A DNA stretch of 5,747 nucleotides, taken from Bacteroidota bacterium. GTDB lineage: Bacteria > Bacteroidota > Bacteroidia > B-17B0 > Aurantibacillaceae. The notes beneath the pieces were generated by a model. The model ran no database searches. It saw nothing but the letters and a program-made list of their open reading frames with translations, and was not told the origin of the DNA. The position numbers and the translations under genes were made by a program. The stretch spans positions 1 through 5,747 of the forward strand of contig JANYBY010000163.1 of assembly GCA_025360565.1 (NCBI GenBank), read 5' to 3'. Below are positions 1 to 5,494 of this stretch, piece after piece (the first letter of the stretch is position 1; the number at the start of each line of letters is the position of its first letter).

Positions 1-1892
1 AGGTCGGATCTTTGTTTTAATGCGTAAGGATTTTCGTTAAATAAATTACCGCTTACAAAAAGGCTCAAATGTTTTTGTTCAGAATATTTGTTCTGATCTG
101 TATCCGCTTCTAATGCCCGGCTGTATGTTCTGCCTATCTCAAATAATTTCAGATCAGCATTTTTGCGGTTAATATTATACGCAAGGGCCTCAAGTCCGCT
201 ATAAATCATATCTCCGCGTAATACGTTAAGATCGGTGCTTAAAGGATTTAAAATTTTTACGTTTGTATTTTTTTCGGGATAATAAGACGCTTTTGTTAAA
301 GATAGGCCCATGGTTTCGTTAAAACCAAAACCTTCTAAAACACTTGCTACTTTATTTTCAAGCGCGATATCAAAATTTTTCGGTTCATTAAAAGCGGTAT
401 AAGAAATTGCTTTACTCACTTCAACATTATTGTATCCATAGATCCGCATTATTTCTTCGATCACATCCGCTTCGCGTGTTACATCCGTTTTAAATCGTGG
501 CACACTTAAAAGCAAACCGTCGTTTCCTTCGTGTTCAATAATAATACCAAGATTGGTGAAAATATTTTTAATGGTAGCACTCGGAATTTCTTTCCCGATC
601 AAATTATTACAATTGTTGTAAGAGAACGCTATCTTATACGGTTCCATTTTTTCGGGATAAACATCTGCAATGTCCATTCCCATTGATCCGCCGGCCAATT
701 CAAAAATTAAATTTGCTGCTCTTATTAAAGCGGTCACTGTCATTTCAGGATCTGTTCCTCTTTCAAATCTGAAGGAAGCATCGGTTTTTAATCCGTGATG
801 TTTAGATGTTTTACGAATGGAAGAAGAATTAAAGTAGGCACTTTCTAAAAAAATAGAAGTTGTTTTTTCGGTTACCCCGCTCTCCAATCCTCCAAAAACG
901 CCGGCAATGCACATGGGCGCATTTTCGTTGCAGATCATCAGATCATCTTTTACTAATTTGCGTTCCACACCATCGAGTGTTACAAATTTTTCATCTGTTT
1001 TAGCAGTTCGTACAATAATTTTGTTGCCTTTTATTTTTTCAAGATCAAACGCGTGTAAAGGTTGACCCAATTCGTGCAAAACAAAATTGGTAATATCAAC
1101 AATATTATTTATGGGTCTTAAACCAATTGCTTTTAACCGGTTTTGTAACCAACTTGGGCTCTCCTTTACGGTAATACCGGTAATGGTGAGACCGCTGTAT
1201 CGTTGGCAGGCCTCCTTATTTTCAATCAATATTTCAACTTTATTTAAGTTGGTCGATTCGTCTAAAGGATTTAAACCCTTTAAATTTATTTGAAGTTTAT
1301 TTTCAGTGCCGGAAGAATTTACAATTGCCGCAAGGTCGCGCGCAACACCTAAATGCGAAGCGGCGTCGCTTCTGTTGGGGGTTAACCCGATCTCTAAAAC
1401 TGTATCGTTCTCTATCTTGAAATACTCAGCGGCCGGTAATCCGGTTTTGGTATCGGGAGGTAAAACCATTATTCCGGCGTGACTTTTTCCCAAGCCAATT
1501 TCATCTTCAGCGCAGATCATGCCTTCACTGGCCGCGCCGCGAATTTTAGATTTTTTTATTTCGAAAGGTTCGCCTTCACTTGAAAATAACATCGTGCCAA
1601 TTGTTGCAACAATAACTTTTTGTCCTGCGGCAACATTTGGTGCGCCGCAAACAATTGAAAAAGTTTCTCCTGTACCTATATCTACTTTGGTTAAACTTAA
1701 GCGGTCGGCATCGGGGTGTTTGGCGCATTCTAAAATATGGCCAACCACCAAACCTTTTAATCCGCCTTTTAGTGATTCGAAAGTTTCAACAGCTTCTACT
1801 TCAAGGCCTGAGGCTGTGAGCAAATTAGCGGCTTCTTCAGCCGGAATATCAGTATTTATAAGGGTTTTAAGCCAGTTGTACGAGATCTTCAT
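1..1892 (-). CDS. pheT: Phenylalanyl-tRNA synthetase beta subunit, 3' end outside window
   Basis: Cytoplasmic enzyme subunit; with PheS (alpha) it forms the heterotetramer that charges tRNA-Phe. The reading frame is open from an ATG at 1892 to the window edge, giving about 630 residues of a usual ~800 for bacterial PheT. Seen in order: an N-terminal MKISYNWLK segment; a tRNA-binding OB-fold region at about residues 40-150 (HPDADRLSL, VCGAPNV, GMICAEDEIGLG); the B3/B4 editing region at about 165-390 (LTPNRSDAASHLGVARD, INNIVDITNFVLHELGQPLH, FRFERGTDPE); a B5 region at about 415-490 (SVPRFKTDVTREADVIEE, IMRIYGY); and the start of the catalytic-like core. The C-terminal anticodon-binding (FDX-ACB) domain is not in the window. 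PheS is not adjacent upstream, so pheT stands apart from pheS here. No Shine-Dalgarno sequence precedes the ATG, and the leader is AT-rich. No frameshift was seen. The identification is very secure. Confidence 0.97.
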   Translation of the reverse strand, partial: MKISYNWLKTLINTDIPAEEAANLLTASGLEVEAVETFESLKGGLKGLVVGHILECAKHPDADRLSLTKVDIGTGETFSIVCGAPNVAAGQKVIVATIGTMLFSSEGEPFEIKKSKIRGAASEGMICAEDEIGLGKSHAGIMVLPPDTKTGLPAAEYFKIENDTVLEIGLTPNRSDAASHLGVARDLAAIVNSSGTENKLQINLKGLNPLDESTNLNKVEILIENKEACQRYSGLTITGITVKESPSWLQNRLKAIGLRPINNIVDITNFVLHELGQPLHAFDLEKIKGNKIIVRTAKTDEKFVTLDGVERKLVKDDLMICNENAPMCIAGVFGGLESGVTEKTTSIFLESAYFNSSSIRKTSKHHGLKTDASFRFERGTDPEMTVTALIRAANLIFELAGGSMGMDIADVYPEKMEPYKIAFSYNNCNNLIGKEIPSATIKNIFTNLGIIIEHEGNDGLLLSVPRFKTDVTREADVIEEIMRIYGYNNVEVSKAISYTAFNEPKNFDIALENKVASVLEGFGFNETMGLSLTKASYYPEKNTNVKILNPLSTDLNVLRGDMIYSGLEALAYNINRKNADLKLFEIGRTYSRALEADTDQNKYSEQKHLSLFVSGNLFNENPYALKQRSD

Positions 1893-1908
1893 TATTAAAA
1901 TTAAGGAA

Positions 1909-1940
1909 TAAAGATAAACTAATTGCTCGGCTTTGCCAAA
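1909..1940 (-). promoter_or_regulatory. Possible Bacteroidota-type promoter for pheT
   Basis: Read on the minus strand, TTTG (1940-1937) is followed after 20 nt by TATCTTTA (1916-1909), which matches the Bacteroidota -7 consensus TAnnTTTG at all positions but the last. The 20-nt spacing fits known promoters of this phylum (-33 TTTG, -7 TAnnTTTG). The pheT ATG lies 16 nt downstream. The TTTG belongs to one arm of the hairpin at 1930-1960. The motifs are short and AT-rich sequence produces them by chance, so this is a prediction only. Confidence 0.35.
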
Positions 1941-1960
1941 GTTTTCTACTTTGGCAAAGC
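1930..1960. repeat. 31-nt perfect hairpin, REP-like, left border of RAYT unit
   Basis: Arms GCTTTGCCAAAGT (1930-1942) and ACTTTGGCAAAGC (1948-1960) are exact reverse complements, 13 bp, with a 5-nt loop TTTCT. The arm sequence recurs at 2697-2727 on the other side of the transposase gene. No T-tract follows on either strand, so it is not a classical intrinsic terminator. It lies 37 nt upstream of the pheT start. Paired short palindromes beside a RAYT gene are the expected substrate of that enzyme; the functional link is inferred. Confidence 0.85.
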
Positions 1961-2026
1961 TGTCCAAACTGTCCATTTATTCGGGATTGGGTCTGACTTT
2001 GGTAAATCTACTTGCCTTTATGATGA
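1961..2026. other. Non-coding spacer inside RAYT unit with hairpin remnant
   Basis: No gene is seen here. The stretch carries a short direct repeat, TGTCCA at 1961-1966 and 1970-1975, right after the left hairpin. It also carries ACTTTGGTAAATC at 1996-2008, which matches the hairpin arm ACTTTGGCAAAGC at 11 of 13 positions. The latter may be half of a decayed hairpin copy. Confidence 0.4.
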
Positions 2027-2057
2027 GCTTGGTAAAGTTTTGAAACTTTATTAAAGC
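2027..2057. repeat. Diverged third copy of the 31-nt hairpin
   Basis: It has the same length as the two perfect hairpins, begins GCTT and ends AAAGC, and matches the right-hand copy at 22 of 31 positions without gaps. It still folds on the plus strand: a 7-bp inner stem TAAAGTT/AACTTTA with a TTGA loop, two G-T pairs, one bulged A and a 4-bp outer stem GCTT/AAGC. It lies 2 nt beyond the transposase stop codon, where it could weakly terminate that transcript, although the G-T pairs become C-A mismatches in minus-strand RNA. Confidence 0.65.
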
Positions 2058-2059
2058 CA

Positions 2060-2668
2060 TTATTCGAATTTGTTTATTCCTGTTTCTTCAGGCGAAACTT
2101 TGTGTATATAAATAAAATTAGTTTTATTTTCAAACCATTCAATTACCTCTTTGGACTTAAGAAAAGATGTGTCTTGTGAAATAATTGAGTTGTAAGAGGA
2201 GTTAACCCATTTTTCGGGCGCATTACAAAAACCCGATTCAATGGGGTTAAGGTGAATATAATGCACAAGTTTGAGTAAATAGCGCTGATCAGAGATTCGT
2301 TTGCGTTTAAAGACCTTCATAAATAAACTTCCCATCCTATTGTTTTGTTTATTGTATGCCTGAGTATAGGCGCTAAAAAAATTGGAAAATTGTTTGCTTA
2401 CTAATTTTTCTAATGTTTCAAATTTCATATGAGTATCGATAAAGTTCTCTTTTATTTGATTTTCATTTTTTACCTGAATTAAAAAATGAAAATGATTTGG
2501 CATCAAACAATAACAAAAAGTGTTGGCCACCGGACCTATATGCTGTTTATATTTATCCAAAAAATAACGATAGTTGTCTTCACGGGTAAATATTTTTTCA
2601 TTACCGTTTGCGCGATTGTAAACATGATAAAAACAATCTGGATTTAATTCAGGATTTGTTTCTTGCAT
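2060..2668 (-). CDS. REP-associated tyrosine transposase (RAYT), IS200/Y1-like
   Basis: A single-strand DNA endonuclease/transposase of the HUH Y1 superfamily, of the RAYT branch that acts on short palindromes. It has 202 residues, is full length for the group and has no frameshift. Seen: N-terminal FYHVYNRANGNEKIF (about 13-27); the metal-binding HUH motif as H59-F-H61 in LMPNHFHFLIQ; a candidate catalytic tyrosine in FFSAYTQAYNKQ (Y101 by alignment with the RAYT motif, Y105 as alternative) followed by RMGSLF; then HYIHLNPIESG (136-146) and WVNSSY (154-159), which are hallmarks of the family. All key residues are present, so the enzyme looks intact. The start is the ATG at 2668; there is no Shine-Dalgarno sequence and no convincing promoter. 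It stands alone between the receptor operon and pheT on the same strand, enclosed by hairpins at 1930-1960 and 2697-2727. The family call is secure; its activity and present mobility are unknown. Confidence 0.93.
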   Translation of the reverse strand: MQETNPELNPDCFYHVYNRANGNEKIFTREDNYRYFLDKYKQHIGPVANTFCYCLMPNHFHFLIQVKNENQIKENFIDTHMKFETLEKLVSKQFSNFFSAYTQAYNKQNNRMGSLFMKVFKRKRISDQRYLLKLVHYIHLNPIESGFCNAPEKWVNSSYNSIISQDTSFLKSKEVIEWFENKTNFIYIHKVSPEETGINKFE

Positions 2669-2696
2669 ATTTTAATGTTTGCTGAATTTGTGGTAA

Positions 2697-2727
2697 GCTT
2701 TGCCAAAGTTCGAAACTTTGGCAAAGC
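2697..2727. repeat. 31-nt perfect hairpin, REP-like, right border of RAYT unit
   Basis: Arms GCTTTGCCAAAGTT (2697-2710) and AACTTTGGCAAAGC (2714-2727) are exact reverse complements, 14 bp, around a 3-nt loop CGA. The outer 13 bp of each arm are identical to the hairpin at 1930-1960. It begins 5 nt beyond the YfiR-like stop codon and ends 28 nt before the transposase start. No T-tract follows on the minus strand, yet a stem this strong right after the operon may protect or trim the 3' end of the receptor-yfiR transcript. Confidence 0.87.
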
Positions 2728-2732
2728 CAAAA

Positions 2733-3278
2733 CTAATTAATAACTATCCCCAAATTAATAAGAGAGCCGGAAATTTTTAACTGATGCTGTTCAATTTCTT
2801 TTTTATTGATATCAAATTTCAATTCGTCATCTTCTAATGTTACAAAACTTAAACCGGCGCCTTTTTTTGCGAGCCCTTCGCGTTCGCCAACGATCAATAT
2901 GGGTTTATCTTTTATCTGATCTTTAAATGTTTTTACGCTTGCACTTTTTGATGCAGAGATATATAATAAATGACAGCCTGAAGTTTCTTCAAACGTATTG
3001 CATTTTTTTAAAACAATGGCCCTTCCTTTTATTTTTTTACCGGATGCCAAAACCTGTAACTCTTTACTAATGGGTGAATCGCCCAACACAGCAATAATAA
3101 AATCGCCCTTGTTCTGAGCTTCCGGCCACTCAATGTATTTCATAAAATTATACACAAACAAAGTATAAGCTTTATAATCTGTTTCTTGTGCCTTGTAATT
3201 GCCGGACCAAAGGCCACGCAGAACCAGTGCTAAAAAAAGCAATTTTTTAAAACAGTTTATGTGTGACCGTTTTTTCAA
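2733..3278 (-). CDS. YfiR/DUF4154 family periplasmic protein
   Basis: It has 181 residues, typical for the family. A secretion signal is seen at about residues 1-31: MKKR, a hydrophobic stretch KLLFLALVL, then a likely cut near KAQ-ET. The mature part follows the DUF4154 pattern: YKAYTLFVYNFMKYIEWP (35-52), FIIAVLGDSP (60-69), a central region with C93 and C102 (GCHLLYIS), ILIVGEREGLAKKGAGLSF (127-145), and the end FDINKKEIEQHQLKIS (155-170). The two cysteines could form a disulfide, as cysteine pairs do in Pseudomonas YfiR, but this is inferred. YfiR itself is a periplasmic repressor of the diguanylate cyclase YfiN; the partner here is unknown. The start is TTG at 3278: a TAA lies 9 nt upstream in frame, and the next methionine (residue 46) would remove the signal and part of the domain. 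Its TTGA start overlaps the TGA stop of the receptor gene by 4 bp, so translation is probably coupled. The stop is TAG. Confidence 0.9.
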   Translation of the reverse strand: MKKRSHINCFKKLLFLALVLRGLWSGNYKAQETDYKAYTLFVYNFMKYIEWPEAQNKGDFIIAVLGDSPISKELQVLASGKKIKGRAIVLKKCNTFEETSGCHLLYISASKSASVKTFKDQIKDKPILIVGEREGLAKKGAGLSFVTLEDDELKFDINKKEIEQHQLKISGSLINLGIVIN

Positions 3279-5365
3279 TTTTTTGTTTTATAATTCAAGG
3301 TGTAGGATAAACGGAAAATAATTTCGCGTGATGGCCCCGGTAATGGAGGATGATCGCTATTGTAAGGTTGAATAAAAGTGATCTTTTGATTTAGAATATC
3401 ATACACACCCGCGCCAATGCTTAAACCTTTCAGCGGAGTAGTGTAACGTATAAAAACATTTATAAGCGCCGTTGGATCAAATTGTTTTAGATCCGATTTA
3501 CCCTTGGCGGTGTCAGAAGGGGCGTAACCCCAGCGTTTACCAAAAAACGAAAGTGATGGATTAATGGAAAGGTCTTTTGTTAGATTAAAAGAAGCGTTCA
3601 TGTTTAAGCGATGATTGGCGAATGCAAGCAATGCCGATGAATTTCCCGCAACAGTATATCTGTTTACTTTTTCTTTATTGGCCGCTGTGTAATATGCGTA
3701 GTTCAATGTAAAATAACCCCATTTGCCCTTGGCTCTATACTCAGCTTCAATTCCCTGTGTACCCGATTTTCCAAAATTACTGTAACCGTCGTTATGCGTT
3801 ACGGTATCCACAAAATAAATAATTGGTTTTACTGTAGTAATGTCGTAAAAATTAACGGTTAAAATTGATTTACGTGTAATTTGGTAACCCAATTCTAATT
3901 CGGCAACTTGTGTTCTTTCAGGGCGAATGGCACCAACCTGGTAATGTATATTTTCTATAACCGGAGCGCGGAAAGATTGACTGTAAAGGGCTTTAAAGTG
4001 AAAACGTTTGTATTTTTTTGTAAGGCCAACCCTTGGTACAAACGCATCGCCGTATACATTATGTTTATCATAACGGGCACCCAAAATAATATTTACAATT
4101 CGGGTTTTAATTAACCCCTGACCAAAAAAAGCGAAATTATTATAAGTGACCGATTTTTTTCTGATGTATTTACCTCCTGTAGTATCTATAGAAAAAGCGT
4201 TGGTATCTAAATTGGCTGTAGCGTAATCTCTGTAAACTTCACCTCCCGCAACAAGATTTATGTAACGGTTAAAATTAAAAGACCCTGTAATATTTCCAGT
4301 GCCCCTGTAGGCCGAAACGTTATAAGCGCCGGCTTCAAGAATAGAATCTGATGGCTGGTTTTGCCAGGGGGTTTGTTTTTTAAAATTTAATTTTGGAGTG
4401 ATGGTAACTTTATCACTAACTTTTATAACATATTTTAATTCGGAAAACATGGAATTAAAATTTTCGAAGTAAGGCCCGTGCGGGTTTACAACCGCGTACC
4501 TCATGCCAATGCGGGTTTGATAAAAATCGCCGATAAAACGAGCGCTTAAGCCTTTAAAAGCTACGGCCGCGTTAATGTACCGCGGGTTCAACGAAGAATT
4601 ACCGACCATGTTATAAGAAGAATCTTTAAAATCCCTGAAGATCTGATCACTCCGGTTTCCTTGACCGATGAGGCCCGAAACGCTGTATTGAAAATCTTTT
4701 ATTTTTTGTCCTATGGAAAGATTTAGGTTTCTTCGGCCATAGGTTTTTTCCATTTGTCCGTAGGTAGCCGATGCAATTACGCCGTTAATATCTTCACCTT
4801 GTCTGGTAATAATATTTATTACGCCGTACTCCGCAAAACCCCCGTAAATGGCCGAACCGGGACCTCTGATAACTTCAATCCGCTTAATGTGTTCAATCGG
4901 ATAATGATTGCCAAAAAAAGTACAGGCATATAGTATCTCGTTTGTTTCCTGCCCGTCGAGCAATACCAAAACTTTTCCTTCGTGCGACCAATTGCCGCGA
5001 ATACCCACGCCTACAACGCCTTCCACGTCCACACCAAAATCAAAGCCGGGTACCAATCGTAATACATCGATCAGATCGCGGGCACCCGATTTTTTTATTT
5101 CTTCTTCGGTTATAAGGCTTACAATACTTGGCGATTCGCGTGTGTTCAACGGTTTTTTAGATGCAACAGAAATAAGCGTATTAATGAGTTTTTCAAGTTC
5201 GGAAGGAACACCGTGAGCTTTCATTTTTAAAAGCTGTTCAAGCGACATGTCGTAATAACTTAGCGAATCTTTTCCGGCGGCTGTACTGTCGCTTTGGGAA
5301 ATAAGGTTGACAGGAGCAAAAATCATTACCCCGATCAAAAGATATAATATGCCGAATTTGCGCAC
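3275..5365 (-). CDS. TonB-dependent outer-membrane receptor
   Basis: A 22-strand-barrel type receptor that takes up a ligand, or senses one, across the outer membrane using TonB-ExbBD energy; the ligand cannot be read from the sequence. It has 696 residues, normal for the family. Seen: signal peptide at about 1-24 (MRKFG, hydrophobic LYLLIGVMIF, ending LISQ); a linker with MSLEQLLKM (40-48); plug domain at about 68-188, including ITEEEIKKSGARDLIDVLR, LVPGF, GIRGNWSHEGKVLVLLDGQE, IKRIEVIRGPGSAIYGG and YGVINIITR; then a beta-barrel to the C-terminus, with a typical last strand REIIFRLSYTL. There is no carboxypeptidase-regulatory-like N-terminal domain and no SusD partner next to it, so a SusC-type glycan importer is unlikely. 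The start is GTG at 5365: no in-frame ATG was found upstream as far as was read (to about 5464), and the first internal ATG (residue 14) would cut into the signal peptide. It is the first gene of an operon with the YfiR-like gene. Confidence 0.95.
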   Translation of the reverse strand: MRKFGILYLLIGVMIFAPVNLISQSDSTAAGKDSLSYYDMSLEQLLKMKAHGVPSELEKLINTLISVASKKPLNTRESPSIVSLITEEEIKKSGARDLIDVLRLVPGFDFGVDVEGVVGVGIRGNWSHEGKVLVLLDGQETNEILYACTFFGNHYPIEHIKRIEVIRGPGSAIYGGFAEYGVINIITRQGEDINGVIASATYGQMEKTYGRRNLNLSIGQKIKDFQYSVSGLIGQGNRSDQIFRDFKDSSYNMVGNSSLNPRYINAAVAFKGLSARFIGDFYQTRIGMRYAVVNPHGPYFENFNSMFSELKYVIKVSDKVTITPKLNFKKQTPWQNQPSDSILEAGAYNVSAYRGTGNITGSFNFNRYINLVAGGEVYRDYATANLDTNAFSIDTTGGKYIRKKSVTYNNFAFFGQGLIKTRIVNIILGARYDKHNVYGDAFVPRVGLTKKYKRFHFKALYSQSFRAPVIENIHYQVGAIRPERTQVAELELGYQITRKSILTVNFYDITTVKPIIYFVDTVTHNDGYSNFGKSGTQGIEAEYRAKGKWGYFTLNYAYYTAANKEKVNRYTVAGNSSALLAFANHRLNMNASFNLTKDLSINPSLSFFGKRWGYAPSDTAKGKSDLKQFDPTALINVFIRYTTPLKGLSIGAGVYDILNQKITFIQPYNSDHPPLPGPSREIIFRLSYTLNYKTKN

Positions 5366-5369
5366 CGAG

Positions 5370-5396
5370 GTACAAGATATAAATAATATTTGGTAC
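5370..5396. promoter_or_regulatory. 27-bp imperfect dyad, possible operator of receptor operon
   Basis: Arms GTACAAGATAT (5370-5380) and ATATTTGGTAC (5386-5396) are reverse complements at 9 of 11 positions around the 5-nt spacer AAATA, with GTAC at both outer ends. It ends 4 nt before the GTG start of the receptor gene. It could be a binding site for a dimeric regulator or a hairpin in the 5' leader; chance is possible in such AT-rich DNA. Confidence 0.35.
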
Positions 5397-5438
5397 TTAA
5401 AAAGAAAGTGATTTAGAGGGTATTTTGATAGAAAATGA

Positions 5439-5446
5439 TATATTTG
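5439..5446 (+). promoter_or_regulatory. Bacteroidota -7 promoter motif for the divergent membrane protein
   Basis: TATATTTG matches the -7 consensus TAnnTTTG exactly and would start transcription about 40 nt before the ATG at 5495. No TTTG stands at the usual 17-23 nt upstream; the nearest (5424-5427) is only 11 nt away, so the -33 element is missing or weak. Such a promoter may need an activator, or the match may be chance. Confidence 0.35.
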
Positions 5447-5494
5447 TGTATAAGGTTTGTGACGGGAAGAATTTGTTTGGCTTTCCGAAAATAT

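Larger units (their letters stand above)
1925..2729. mobile_element. RAYT transposase gene enclosed by inverted REP-like hairpins
   Basis: A single-gene unit: a Y1-type transposase gene between two 31-nt hairpins with the same stem sequence, plus a diverged hairpin of the same length between gene and left border. The 9-mer AAACTAATT stands just outside on both sides (1916-1924 and 2730-2738). RAYT genes elsewhere are typically flanked by the REP palindromes they process, and they are thought of as domesticated IS200/IS605 relatives that stay put while REPs spread. Whether this unit moves as a whole or only its hairpins do cannot be told here. The borders given are those implied by the 9-bp repeat and are tentative. 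Confidence 0.6.
5366..5494. promoter_or_regulatory. Divergent intergenic region between receptor operon and sensor-like gene
   Basis: This 129-bp AT-rich stretch must carry the promoters of both the minus-strand receptor operon and the plus-strand membrane protein. It holds the dyad and the TAnnTTTG motif listed separately. No Shine-Dalgarno sequence is seen before either start. A shared control region of this kind suggests, but does not prove, that the two transcription units are regulated together. Confidence 0.6.

Noticed and set aside
1087..1911. Open frames on the plus strand (1087-1293, 1519-1911, 1637-1819)
   Set aside because: They lie antisense to the clearly coding pheT frame and their translations show no recognisable domain.
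1930..1960. Classical rho-independent terminator
   Set aside because: The stem is strong but no T-tract follows on either strand, and the same stem recurs at the other end of the transposase unit, so a REP-like repeat explains it better.
1893..2059. tRNA gene or T-box/riboswitch leader upstream of pheT
   Set aside because: No cloverleaf or known leader motif is visible; the only structure is the hairpins tied to the transposase unit.
1930..2727. CRISPR-like array from the repeated 31-nt hairpins
   Set aside because: Only two good copies exist, they stand on either side of a transposase gene rather than at regular spacing, and no cas gene is present.
3908..5216. Open frames on the plus strand (3908-4114 and 4908-5216)
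   Set aside because: They are antisense to the receptor gene, whose frame carries all the plug and barrel motifs; they are shadows of that gene.
3275..5365. SusC-type glycan importer
   Set aside because: No carboxypeptidase-regulatory-like N-terminal domain, a length of 696 rather than ~1000 residues, and no SusD gene next to it.
5463..5487. Inverted repeat CGGGAA / TTTCCG upstream of the sensor-like gene
   Set aside because: The arms are only 6 nt with one mismatch and a 13-nt spacer, which is easily expected by chance.
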